The notes beneath the pieces are model-generated. The model saw only the letters and a program-made list of their open reading frames with translations, was not told the DNA's origin and did no database searches. The translations under genes were made by a program, and so were the position numbers. From the NCBI RefSeq assembly GCF_020687505.1, contig NZ_JAJEQT010000001.1: a stretch of DNA of 64,000 bases; one strand, written 5' to 3'. How positions within the stretch are numbered: the stretch's first letter is position 1; every line of letters starts with the position of its first letter. Of the stretch, positions 33,391 to 42,376 are shown piece by piece. This DNA comes from Coprococcus_C hominis. Its GTDB lineage: Bacteria; Bacillota; Clostridia; Lachnospirales; Lachnospiraceae.

Positions 33391-33849
33391 TTATTCAATA
33401 GCAATGTAGTTATTCTGCGCAATGGCTTTTGCTTCCTTCTTCGGAATTGACAACTGCAGGATACCATTCTCAAACTTTGCATGGATATCTTCCTGCTTAA
33501 TCTCATCACCAACATAGAAGCTTCGCATCATGCTGCCTGCATAACGCTCACGGCGGATATACTTGCCGGTCTTCTTGTCCTTCTCGTCCTTATCCAGACC
33601 CTTCGCAGCGGATATCGTAATGTATCCATCATGCAGCTGTGCATTGACTTCGTCTTTCTTGAATCCAGGTAAGTCAATATCAACTTCATAGGAATCATCT
33701 GTCTCACGGACATCTGTCTTCATCATGTTCTTCGCATGCTTACCATACAGCGGATTCTTCGCTGGCCGGAGTTCCTTGTCAAACTCCTTCTCAAAATCGT
33801 CCATCCAATCGTCAAACAAACTTTCTCCAAAAATACTAGGTGTAAACAT
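33391..33849 (-). CDS. hsp20: Small heat shock protein, Hsp20/alpha-crystallin family
   Basis: The 152-residue protein has a short N-terminal arm, an alpha-crystallin domain (about 45-145) with 'VDIDLPGFKKDEVNAQLHDG' in the middle and the signature 'FENGILQLSIPKKE', and a short C-terminal tail. It is an ATP-independent holdase. GAAAGGAG precedes the ATG. Regulation is visible: a consensus promoter whose -35 lies inside a CIRCE element, so HrcA repression is expected. The transcript would have an unusually long leader of about 157 bases. Confidence 0.94.
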   Translation of the reverse strand: MFTPSIFGESLFDDWMDDFEKEFDKELRPAKNPLYGKHAKNMMKTDVRETDDSYEVDIDLPGFKKDEVNAQLHDGYITISAAKGLDKDEKDKKTGKYIRRERYAGSMMRSFYVGDEIKQEDIHAKFENGILQLSIPKKEAKAIAQNNYIAIE

Positions 33850-34012
33850 AAGTCATATCTCCTTTCATACTTAAACAACCAATGCCTACGGTATTCTTTA
33901 AGCACTATCAGAGAAATCTGAGGTGTCGTTTGAATATCACAACTTTGCAATCTCTAAGGGATTTTCTCTATTTCTTCTTTCCTTTTCTTTTCCCTTTCTT
34001 GATTGTGACTAT

Positions 34013-34041
34013 ACTATACACCCGGTTATTAGCACTGTCAA
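34013..34041 (-). promoter_or_regulatory. hsp20 sigma-A promoter
   Basis: Minus-strand TTGACA (34036-34041) and TATAGT (34013-34018) are exactly 17 bases apart; the -35 lies in the CIRCE spacer. Confidence 0.85.
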
Positions 34042-34055
34042 GAGGTGAGTGCTAA
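34029..34055. promoter_or_regulatory. CIRCE element (HrcA operator)
   Basis: TTAGCACTG-N9-GAGTGCTAA differs from the canonical TTAGCACTC-N9-GAGTGCTAA at one position. It overlaps the hsp20 -35 element. Confidence 0.92.
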
Positions 34056-34101
34056 TTTTATTGTGAACCTTTTGTGAAGTGTGTGCCCAATATGTTTACC
34101 A

Positions 34102-37100
34102 TTATTGCCGGATCTGTTCGAGTATAAATGGATCCTTGATCTTCTTATCTTCGGCAAAGAATAATATCTTTGTCAGCACTTCCGATGTCTTCGGATCATC
34201 GTCCACAAATGGCAGGAAGATCCGTCCGCGCCGCTGCGAATGCACCGGAAGTACATTGATCATAGGTCCCGCCTCCTGATGGACTACGCCACTGCCAAGA
34301 TGCACGGTATAGTTCGCACGTGCGCCCTGAATCACCGCATGATTCTTCGTAAATGTAACATTTGTAAGCTTGAAGAGCGGCATCGTGAACTCCGCGATTG
34401 CCTTCCGCATCTCCACAGTCGAATGTGATGTCTCCGGATCTACGCCACCTGCATGTGCCACGCTCACTGCCAGATCCACGTCACGCATAACTTCCGAGAA
34501 TATGATATCCGGAATCTCACGAATCTTTAGATCTTTGCCTGTCTTTCGATCAGTGAACACGACCCATTCCAGCGTCGGGGATTCGATATCTGCCGGTGAG
34601 AACCAGTCCGCCAGTGCATAGATCCTCGCTACGATATTTTCCTTGTAATATACCTTCTGCAAGCCTTCCTCGATGTCGGCAACCCAGTGTCTTGTTCTCA
34701 GGCACGCAACCGTTTTCCGCGGCTGAATCTGATTGCCCGCATAACGTAAGGAGTGCTCCATATTAAGCTCTTCTTCCGTCTTTACATACAGCTCACGGAA
34801 CACCTGCTTAAACGGCTGGATGATCTGGTTGTCAAACACATATTTCTGAATCGTATGCCACATGCCCTGCTTATACATCTGAAATGGATGCGCCACAGTC
34901 AGTAATGTATCGCCGGATGGCTCGATATGGTGTGAACCTATAATATCCATGCCTTTCGCTGTGACAAATCCAAATACAACCTGTTCCTCCTGCGTATGAT
35001 CTGACACACCGCCACCATCCATTACACGGAACACAAGTGCCGCCACCAGATCGTGAATCACAGGATTTTCCAGCATGCCCTGAATCTCCGCATACGTGTA
35101 TGTCTCCTGACTCTCCATCGCATCTTCCAACATCGCCCTCGTGCGGCGTGCCTGCTCTGCCATCTGCTTCTTCGCCTCAGTGATCGCCACAATATATTCA
35201 TCCTTCTTAAGCTTCGCCGGAACAGACTTCAGCTGCTTGCCATTTTTCTCCACAAGCAGGGCACATTTGCCGCCATCTTCCATCTCAAGCCATACGGATA
35301 CTTCTCCGACTTCATGCGGCTTGAAATAGTCCGCCATGCCCTGTGCCACCAGACTCTCCATCCGCAGGATCAGTCTCGTCACATCCTGATAGCCTGCATT
35401 GATTGCCATATTCTGTAATGCAATCTGCACGGCAGCCGCCTCGCTGGCTCTCCGCTGGGCACCAAACTGTTTGCTCTCCTTCTTGAACTTCTGCAGGAAC
35501 ATATACCGTTCTTTGATCTGCGTCTCATCGGCAATCGGCAGGATTCCGACTGCCATCAACAGGTCTTTATTCCGCTTTGCCTCGATCTCACTCATCAGCT
35601 CTGTCTCATTATATTTGCCGAGTGCCGCATCCGCGTATTTTCTCGCTCTTGCATGTTTGGCGCCATCGGAGATATACTTCGCCGCCTTATATATGAGCGT
35701 AAAATGCTTCTCTCCAAGTTTCTCGTACACTTCCGTAAACCACGCCCGGTCAAATGCACCATCGTTTAATTCCTCGACCGAAAGCGGCGTATAGCGCGCG
35801 ATCATCGCCGTCCGCTTGTTGTCAAACGACTCATTCATATGTGCCATGAAATAATAACATCCGGCTGTAAATCCATCCCAGCCAAGATAATCACCCACAA
35901 TATCAATCCACTCCGGCGAATACATTGCCGCCTCAACTAAACGTGCCTCGCTGATATCCGTCCCTTTCAGATGTGCGCCAAGCGTCTGCGCACTGTCATT
36001 GACATCCGGCAGACACGCCTGCAACAGATGCGACAGGCTGTTCTTCTTGCTCACACTTCGTCTGACACTGGAGCTGTAACTGCTGTTAAAATACGTCGAC
36101 CGTTCCAGCGTCTCCTTGCCGAGTGCCGACAGAATCCGCACAAAATACGTCGCACCGTAGATTCTCGTCAGCCCATACACATACTGGGAAAATGCAGTCT
36201 CGGTATCGCCACGTGTAAGCTCTGCCTCCATGACAAGCCCTGCCATCGCCTGATACAGTTCTTTCGCAGTATCCACGCTCGCCTGATCCGTCTCGGACAG
36301 CTCCTTCGCCGGATTGTGCAGCAGCATTTTCCGCACATGCTCCAGCCGATTGCCCACTGTCCAGCTCCACTCGCAGCCTCTTGTCTGCACCTGTCTGTCC
36401 CGCTCGGTCATATACCGCACAATGTCAGACAAACACTTCAGGCTTACATCCATCCGGCTGCCCTCAAATGCCATCTTATACAGGTAGTCCCGGCTGATCA
36501 GCCCCTTCGTATATGCTGCAATGTACGTCGAAAGTTCCGGCACGTGCATGATCTTACCGACATTTACCCAGTAATAGCCATTTCCATCGTTCGCAACATC
36601 ATGCGGGATCTTGAAATTAAAGCATTTTGCAAGCGCATAATTGTATGGGAAGAGATGCAGAAACTCCGTATCATTTTCTGTCGCCTGTGCCGAATCTGCC
36701 TCCACATCATTTGCACTTCCATATTCCGCATAGCCCGGCGCAATATACGCTGTAATAACCATGATCTGTTCCTGCGTAAGCACACTTCTATAACAGATGA
36801 TTTCCTTCTTAGAAACCGGATTTACTGTCTTCTTCTCCTGCACAAGCGCATCCTTGCGCGAAAACAGATAATCTGCAACCACAACCGCCAGCTTCCTTCT
36901 GTCACTTTCCGGCACATGTTTGTTATAAAGTTCGCGCAGGATCGTCTGCATCTGCGACATGTAACCGTAGGTCGGCAGCTCCTCGTTATACCTGCTTCCA
37001 TACAGATCTTCCACAAAGCTCTTGCAATATTGCTTGAAATACGCTTTATCGGAATTATAGCCATTCACATAAATATAGATCTGCAGGCACGCTTCCGGTG

Positions 37101-39468
37101 TCTGTATCTCTTTCCTGTAGAAATCCTCCCAGAGCTCCGGAAATGGTATGTTCCCACTCCAATATCCAAATCGTTCTCCAAGCATACGTACTTCGCCGTT
37201 TTCACTCTCATATTCATCGTTCTTATGTGCATCAAACAGTGCGTCCAATTCTCGAAGCACATGATGGATGTCGACCGTATCCGGTTCCGAGTTCTTCCCG
37301 GAAGTAAATTTCGCCCTGAGCTTCGCCAATACACCGGCACTCTTCCCGGCATTTCCTGTCGCAATCCCGCTCTCCGGGAAATAACGCCGGTATACATCCT
37401 TACATACTTCCAGATACGCAGAATCAAAGACCGGATCATACGCCGCATTTACATCATAGAGCCCGTATCCTTCTTCCGCATCTGCCTGTTCTGCCTGCGT
37501 ATTCCGGATCTCCCGGATCAGGATCTGCTCCTTCGTCGATATATTCGCTACTGTCTGCGCCATATAGTCGATCTGTGCCACACATCTTGCAAATGTCTGC
37601 TGTCTGTTCTCGTCCTTCTTCAACTGGAGCAGCAGATCCAAACCTGCCGTGCGCTTCTCTTCCTTCGCATCTGTGAGCAGTCTGCCGATCAGACTATCCA
37701 GCTTCTCCTCATCCATCTGATAGAGGATGGAAAGCACCGTCTCTCGGATGTCGGATTTCTTATACTTGAGCATGTTCTCAAGCTGCGTATAATTCTCCGG
37801 TGCCAGCTTCATCTTCTTCACAAGCTTCGCTGCTTCCTGTCTCGTGTATGTCTCTTTGTCTGCTACCGCATCCACGAGAATCTCACGCTGGCGGGCATTT
37901 GCAGGCTCCCGGATCAAAAATAGCATCAGCGTATCCCTGCCGTACCGCGATACATCGATATCGCCCAGCATCTCCGCAATCTCTGTAATCTTATCCTCAT
38001 CCCGAAGTGCGCTGGCACACACAGCAAGCCTGAAAATCAGGTCGGATCTATCCAGATATGCCACATTCCAAGGGAATACACACGGGTTGATTTCCAGCCG
38101 CTTGCCAGGTATCTGACGCAGAATCCCCATTAAGCGATCATAGGCCTTCAGACACTCTTCCCGGCTATCAAAATATTTCCCAACATCCGCATAATTCATC
38201 TTCTGCAGCGTTCCGTTATAGCGTCTGCCCTTCTCATAGACAAGATCAAGTATATACGACTGGAGATCCGGCATGAAACATGGCATGATCACCGCCATCG
38301 TGTCAAGCTCATCCGAAAACTGCTTCACGAATTCCTTTGCAATGCCATGTACATACACCCTGCCTAAGTGCATCGCCTCCATATACATGCCGAACACCAT
38401 GCGCTGGTGTCGCGTCCCGGATAACGCAATCTCTCCCATGCGCTCACATGCATCGTCCACATCGTAAAATCCATAGCACCAGAGTGCCAGATAGATTTCC
38501 ATCGCATCTTCGCTTCTAAGTGCCTGTGCTCTGGCATTCTCATCCTGCAAATAGGTATCGATAATATATAGCTGCTTCTCCTGAATCCGGTCAATCTTGC
38601 TCTCCTCATTTGCAATCAGTCCGGTCCATGTGGCAACCGCCCTAAGCACGGACGCATACCGGAGCATATCATTGTCCTTCACAACGCGGAATAACGTCTG
38701 AAATGCTTCCGCGGTTCCATAATCCATATTCTCGCAGATTGCCTGACGCAATCCTTCCTGCAGACGCGCAGCCAAAAGCAGCTTGCCCAGTGCCTCGTGC
38801 AGCCGGGTATTTCCGCTCATGCAGATGCCACGGATGATCTCCACGGACAGCTTCGTCTGCGCACTCTCGCCAAATAAGATATCCATGATGATTGCTTCTA
38901 ACTTCTCATTTCCGCGGTCTAACTCCGCCTGAATCCAGTATTCCGATACAGCCTGACGTCCATTTGTACTCTGATCCCGATAATAGCACAGCACATCCTG
39001 CGGCAGCTGCTCCGTGTAGACTGACACGAGATCGGTTCCGTAAATTCCCATGTCATGATACGTGTTCATGATGTGGAAATAACGCCCCATAAATGCCCGG
39101 TAGTGCTTGATTCGCACCGTTCTTCTGTAATAAGACTCGCTCGCCTGCCATTTCGTAATGCTATCGATCGTGCAACAGAAATCCTCGACCAGATGCTCCG
39201 GTATCCATCCCGGCATCTGCTTTAATTCTTTCCGGAAGAATTCCGATGGCAGGCTGCCCGGTTTCGCCAAATGCTTATCCAACCGCTTTCCGACTTCCGT
39301 CAGCTGCGTCATGCCGTTATATTTGCTGCATTCTGCAAGCAGCGCCTGAATCTCCGCGCTGTAAGACGCTTTCAAAGCCATGTCTGTCTCATTGCGCGCA
39401 AGCTTAAAGTCATTCGCGATCTTCGCCTGCACTTCTAACTCCTGCTTCGTCTTCTTGTCTTCTGCCAT
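34102..39468 (-). CDS. Giant DUF4132-type protein of unknown function
   Basis: The 1788-residue soluble protein has no signal peptide or membrane segment. The N-terminal and central parts are helical and HEAT-like ('ANARQREILVDAVADKETYTRQEAAKLVKKM', in parts). The C-terminal third carries the DUF4132-like region, with 'FKQVFRELYVKTEEEL' and 'RYAGNQIQPRK'. The last 150 residues ('VSVAHAGGVDPETSHSTVEM', 'HLGSGVVHQ', 'VLPVHSQRRGRIFLPFVDDDPKT') resemble the tail domain found with DUF5724/DUF4132 proteins. The family includes MolR/YehI-type proteins whose role is not established. It is last in a five-gene operon. AAAGGGG precedes the start. A scaffold or conflict role is possible. Confidence 0.8.
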   Translation of the reverse strand: MAEDKKTKQELEVQAKIANDFKLARNETDMALKASYSAEIQALLAECSKYNGMTQLTEVGKRLDKHLAKPGSLPSEFFRKELKQMPGWIPEHLVEDFCCTIDSITKWQASESYYRRTVRIKHYRAFMGRYFHIMNTYHDMGIYGTDLVSVYTEQLPQDVLCYYRDQSTNGRQAVSEYWIQAELDRGNEKLEAIIMDILFGESAQTKLSVEIIRGICMSGNTRLHEALGKLLLAARLQEGLRQAICENMDYGTAEAFQTLFRVVKDNDMLRYASVLRAVATWTGLIANEESKIDRIQEKQLYIIDTYLQDENARAQALRSEDAMEIYLALWCYGFYDVDDACERMGEIALSGTRHQRMVFGMYMEAMHLGRVYVHGIAKEFVKQFSDELDTMAVIMPCFMPDLQSYILDLVYEKGRRYNGTLQKMNYADVGKYFDSREECLKAYDRLMGILRQIPGKRLEINPCVFPWNVAYLDRSDLIFRLAVCASALRDEDKITEIAEMLGDIDVSRYGRDTLMLFLIREPANARQREILVDAVADKETYTRQEAAKLVKKMKLAPENYTQLENMLKYKKSDIRETVLSILYQMDEEKLDSLIGRLLTDAKEEKRTAGLDLLLQLKKDENRQQTFARCVAQIDYMAQTVANISTKEQILIREIRNTQAEQADAEEGYGLYDVNAAYDPVFDSAYLEVCKDVYRRYFPESGIATGNAGKSAGVLAKLRAKFTSGKNSEPDTVDIHHVLRELDALFDAHKNDEYESENGEVRMLGERFGYWSGNIPFPELWEDFYRKEIQTPEACLQIYIYVNGYNSDKAYFKQYCKSFVEDLYGSRYNEELPTYGYMSQMQTILRELYNKHVPESDRRKLAVVVADYLFSRKDALVQEKKTVNPVSKKEIICYRSVLTQEQIMVITAYIAPGYAEYGSANDVEADSAQATENDTEFLHLFPYNYALAKCFNFKIPHDVANDGNGYYWVNVGKIMHVPELSTYIAAYTKGLISRDYLYKMAFEGSRMDVSLKCLSDIVRYMTERDRQVQTRGCEWSWTVGNRLEHVRKMLLHNPAKELSETDQASVDTAKELYQAMAGLVMEAELTRGDTETAFSQYVYGLTRIYGATYFVRILSALGKETLERSTYFNSSYSSSVRRSVSKKNSLSHLLQACLPDVNDSAQTLGAHLKGTDISEARLVEAAMYSPEWIDIVGDYLGWDGFTAGCYYFMAHMNESFDNKRTAMIARYTPLSVEELNDGAFDRAWFTEVYEKLGEKHFTLIYKAAKYISDGAKHARARKYADAALGKYNETELMSEIEAKRNKDLLMAVGILPIADETQIKERYMFLQKFKKESKQFGAQRRASEAAAVQIALQNMAINAGYQDVTRLILRMESLVAQGMADYFKPHEVGEVSVWLEMEDGGKCALLVEKNGKQLKSVPAKLKKDEYIVAITEAKKQMAEQARRTRAMLEDAMESQETYTYAEIQGMLENPVIHDLVAALVFRVMDGGGVSDHTQEEQVVFGFVTAKGMDIIGSHHIEPSGDTLLTVAHPFQMYKQGMWHTIQKYVFDNQIIQPFKQVFRELYVKTEEELNMEHSLRYAGNQIQPRKTVACLRTRHWVADIEEGLQKVYYKENIVARIYALADWFSPADIESPTLEWVVFTDRKTGKDLKIREIPDIIFSEVMRDVDLAVSVAHAGGVDPETSHSTVEMRKAIAEFTMPLFKLTNVTFTKNHAVIQGARANYTVHLGSGVVHQEAGPMINVLPVHSQRRGRIFLPFVDDDPKTSEVLTKILFFAEDKKIKDPFILEQIRQ

Positions 39469-39530
39469 ATGTAACCCCTTTCAACATATACATCTGTGGT
39501 AAGACTCTGTTCACCCAATCCTGTAATTTC

Positions 39531-39944
39531 CTACCACATCCTGCCCGCCAACATCGTCAGACGGATAAATGTAACCGTATCGCCCTCTTGTAACTCCAGC
39601 TTCTCATCTAATTCCGTAAGTTCCGTGTCCCCTAAGAATACCCGGAACAAGCCATCCTGAAACCCAAGCATCGCCGTCTCTATGGACTTCCCAACATCCG
39701 GCGCCTTCTCACCATACACGATGCCGAAAGCAATCTTCCCAATCTGCGCCATATCGTCGATCTGCGCATTGGAAAGCACTGCTTCGCCCCGGTTCATCGC
39801 CTCGATATATCTGCTCACACAGAGCTTCACCGTCTCTGCAATCAGCTCGCGCAGGCTGCCCGGTACCACCGCATAGGTAAATGGCACCTGATCCACCGTA
39901 TTCCTGCGCTTGCCAAGCTGTTTCATATTCATGTATAAAACCAT
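39531..39944 (-). CDS. Hypothetical protein with C-terminal ubiquitin-like strand pattern, DUF4132 operon
   Basis: The 137-residue soluble protein is not recognised. The N-terminal part has 'FTYAVVPGSLRELIAETVKLCV', a helical middle ('NAQIDDMAQIGKIAFG'), and a C-terminal stretch 'ELTELDEKLELQEGDTVTFIRLTML' that reads like the last strands of a beta-grasp fold with a 'gdtVtfirltml' end. GGGG lies six bases before the ATG at 39944; ATG at 39932 is an alternative. It lies 62 bases upstream of the DUF4132 gene, so the two products may act together. Confidence 0.65.
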   Translation of the reverse strand: MVLYMNMKQLGKRRNTVDQVPFTYAVVPGSLRELIAETVKLCVSRYIEAMNRGEAVLSNAQIDDMAQIGKIAFGIVYGEKAPDVGKSIETAMLGFQDGLFRVFLGDTELTELDEKLELQEGDTVTFIRLTMLAGRMW

Positions 39945-39961
39945 GTACTACCCCTACTCTA

Positions 39962-40354
39962 TTAGAACTTCACAACCTTCGGTTCCTGTGTAAATGAAGA
40001 AAATGTGGCTGTCGCGTTCTTGAAATAAAATACTTCTGTGTTGCCATCATCAGCAGAGTACATCTTCTGCAGGGATGGATATGCGTCGAGCATCGACTGT
40101 CTCGCCTCTCTGCGGTCATCCTCAACAAGTTCGCCTGCGACACGCAGCCATTCTCCGCCCTTAAATGCACAGATCTCTACCTTCGGATTCGCATGAATCT
40201 GCTTCGAAACTGCCTTCGACTTGCCTGTCTGGATATAGAGCTTTCCTTCAAAAATATGAGCCGTGCCAAATGGTCGTACTCTCGGCTGGTCACCCTCGAC
40301 CGTTGCGAGATAATATGTATCTGCTTCCTTCAAAAATTTTGCCACCTGTTCCAT
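39962..40354 (-). CDS. Pyridoxamine 5'-phosphate oxidase family (FMN-binding split-barrel) protein
   Basis: The 130-residue protein has the small PNPOx-like pattern: 'YYLATVEGDQPRVRPFGTAH', 'KLYIQTGKSKAVSKQIHANP' and 'ICAFKGGEWLRVAGEL'. Members bind FMN, F420 or heme; many are general flavoprotein reductases rather than vitamin B6 enzymes. It starts 28 bases after the CpXC gene and ends 17 bases before the next, so it is within the same transcript. Substrate unknown. Confidence 0.88.
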   Translation of the reverse strand: MEQVAKFLKEADTYYLATVEGDQPRVRPFGTAHIFEGKLYIQTGKSKAVSKQIHANPKVEICAFKGGEWLRVAGELVEDDRREARQSMLDAYPSLQKMYSADDGNTEVFYFKNATATFSSFTQEPKVVKF

Positions 40355-40382
40355 GTGTTTGTCCTCCTGTAATTATGTCAAT

Positions 40383-41039
40383 TTATTTATTCTTTAGGCA
40401 TTCTACTGCCCAATTCATATCAACGATATAATCCCGCTTGCCATCGCCCTTGGAATCAATGTACTCCGCCTTGACTGCATCATACACCTTCTGGGAAAAT
40501 GGGCTGTTGCCCAATACGCCATTCTTCAACCGGATCACAAATCGTTCTGGTTTTCCCTTGGTGATCTCTAAGAATATATCTCCAACCTCCAGATCCGGAT
40601 TCGTCTGCGACAAATGCGCCACCGTCATAACCTTCATGATCTCAACGACGCGGTCATCGAGTCCTATATCGAAGATATACGCTTTCTCCCGGAGCTGATT
40701 CTGAGAATGAACCACTCTACATGTATAGTCCGTACTCTCCATGCCCGGAAGCATGTCACCATTCTCCATCTTGTCAAATGTATCTAAAATCTCCTTCTCA
40801 TCTTCCTTCGAGATTGCATAATAAATCATCAGCTGCTTCTCCATCTGATGATACAAAAGTCCGTAATTGACATAATGGACTTTCTTGCATTTCGGGCAGG
40901 TATACGCAAATAACTTGCCAGACAAAAGATCCTCCTTCGCCTGTGGGTTCAATTTCGTATTGATACTCTGCCATATTGTAAATTCGCCTTCTGTGCCACA
41001 ATCCGGGCATTTGATTTTCTGTGTGTTTTTTAGGGACAT
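40383..41039 (-). CDS. CpXC domain protein
   Basis: The 218-residue protein opens with a CpXC zinc-binding domain: Cys pairs in 'CPDCGTEGEFTIWQSI' and 'YTCPKCKKVHYVNYGLLYH'. A C-terminal region of about 120 residues ('MTVAHLSQTNPDLEVGDIF') is of unknown type. CpXC is a domain of unknown function found in bacteria. It sits between the frameshifted gene and the PNPOx-like gene with gaps of 16 and 28 bases. It probably belongs functionally with the DUF4132 operon, though no mechanism is known. Confidence 0.8.
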   Translation of the reverse strand: MSLKNTQKIKCPDCGTEGEFTIWQSINTKLNPQAKEDLLSGKLFAYTCPKCKKVHYVNYGLLYHQMEKQLMIYYAISKEDEKEILDTFDKMENGDMLPGMESTDYTCRVVHSQNQLREKAYIFDIGLDDRVVEIMKVMTVAHLSQTNPDLEVGDIFLEITKGKPERFVIRLKNGVLGNSPFSQKVYDAVKAEYIDSKGDGKRDYIVDMNWAVECLKNK

Positions 41040-41055
41040 GGGGTTCTCTCCTTTT

Positions 41056-41717
41056 TCAGACTACTTCAAGTAATTTTTTCAATTGATCGGTAAAATGCTC
41101 TGCATGAATATACTCTTCATGTTTATCCATAATGTGTTCTATTTCAAACTGTGCCTCCTCTTCTGTCAAATAAGCCGAATACGACATAAACATAGGTTTA
41201 TCTTTTTTTTCCTCAAAATAAATTGTCTTCTTTCCATCTTCAAATTCTTCAATTGATTTTATTCTTGCACCAAAAACACATTTTACTATATAAAAATTTC
41301 TATTCTGGTTGGCAAAACTAAAGACACACTTATCAATATATGATGCAAATAATTCTTGTCCAACTTGGGGTGTCTCAACATCTGCAGTACATGTGTATTT
41401 TTAGTTCTTATTTGTTCCCTTTGATTATCACTTAGTTCCTTATCATCTTGTTCAATAATCTCAATAGGGAAAGCTTTTGTAATATTATGTAATGGAATAT
41501 CACAGAAGCACTTTTGTAAAACATGAATTTTCTCAATTGCTTTTCCGTTAAAATGTAATTTTAAATAACCAATATCTTCTTCGCAATATCTTGGAACCAA
41601 TGCTTTTTTCTCTAAGGATTCCACTAAATAATCTAATCTTCCAACAAAATTGAATAATGCATTTGCGCTTTGTACATCATCAGGATTTGCAAGTGCTAAG
41701 TCAACTTTTTCGCCCAT
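41056..41717 (-). pseudogene. Unknown protein gene split by a one-base frameshift in an A5 run
   Basis: From ATG at 41717 (GAAGGAG upstream) one frame runs to a TAG at 41286, but its last 30 residues ('HPKLDKNYLHHILISVSLVL') look non-native. Moving one frame at the T5 run on the plus strand (41398-41402) gives a continuous reading through 'TADVETPQVGQELFASYIDK', 'CVFSFANQNRNFYIVKCVFG' and 'YSAYLTEEEAQFEIEHIMDK' to a TGA at 41056-41058. Inserting one A restores a protein of about 220 residues. It is first in the DUF4132 operon, 16 bases before the CpXC gene. Real mutation, phase variation or a sequencing error are all possible. Confidence 0.65.
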
Positions 41718-41858
41718 TTTCTCTCCTTCAACTATGTAAATTATCACTTTAGCTTGCTTTGATTTACTTTATCACTAAATTATCTAACATATCAAAAATA
41801 AATTACAAACGTTATAATATTTTTTCTATTTTGAATTTATTATGTTTTTCTATACAAA

Positions 41859-41984
41859 TTACATTGTTTTATTGGTTTGTCCCTTTTTATACTCAAATTT
41901 AAACGATATTTGCACATGATCATCAAATTCTAGATATGATGGTAAATGTATTTTGAATGTACTTTTCTCATATGATGGATTCAT
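41859..41984 (-). CDS. Small hypothetical ORF, 41 residues
   Basis: ATG at 41984 is preceded by AAAGGGGGG eight bases away. The reading MNPSYEKSTFKIHLPSYL continues to a TAA at 41859-41861. It is AT-rich, charged and amphipathic, with no recognised family. It lies in the 630-base gene-poor gap upstream of the frameshifted gene. It may be a real small protein because of the strong ribosome binding site, or chance. Confidence 0.35.
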   Translation of the reverse strand: MNPSYEKSTFKIHLPSYLEFDDHVQISFKFEYKKGQTNKTM

Positions 41985-42131
41985 GAAATCCCCCCTTTAC
42001 TCATATTTAATCTGCCGTACTCAATCCTACATGTCTTTTAATAAAGCAAGTAAATTCTTCGTTTCATACAATATGATAACATATCCTACACTTTCGAGAA
42101 ATTAACATTACTTTGAAAACTACGGCAATCA

Positions 42132-42296
42132 TTACCCCATATATTGTAAACACTTTTCTAACAGTTTTTCTGGATCATGTTCTTCATCTATGATCACTTT
42201 TATACCAACCTTTTCTTGTTCGGAAAGTTCCCTGTTATTATCAATTATTTTTTTCAAAAGCTCTTTTGCTAATTTCTCAAGATTCACATTATCCAT
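42132..42296 (-). CDS. Small acidic/basic helical protein, 54 residues
   Basis: ATG at 42296 has AAGGAGG nine bases upstream, one of the best ribosome binding sites in the window. The product (MDNVNLEKLAKELLKKII, then 'NNRELSEQEKVGIKVIIDEE' and 'HDPEKLLEKCLQYMG') is predicted to be two or three amphipathic helices. It is not recognised. It lies 80 bases downstream of the helicase gene stop on the same strand and could be a third member of that accessory unit. Confidence 0.55.
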   Translation of the reverse strand: MDNVNLEKLAKELLKKIIDNNRELSEQEKVGIKVIIDEEHDPEKLLEKCLQYMG

Positions 42297-42376
42297 GATA
42301 GTTACCTCCTTCTTTTTGCTATAATCCCCTCCATATCATTTTATTCTATTTTTCACCCAGGAATTTCTCTCCTCTC

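Noticed and set aside
35971..37923. 650-codon plus-strand frame opposite the DUF4132 gene as a real gene
   Set aside because: No ribosome binding site or start logic; composition rich in His, Cys, Arg and Ile as expected of a shadow frame; the sense gene is clear. Kept only as a low-interest finding.
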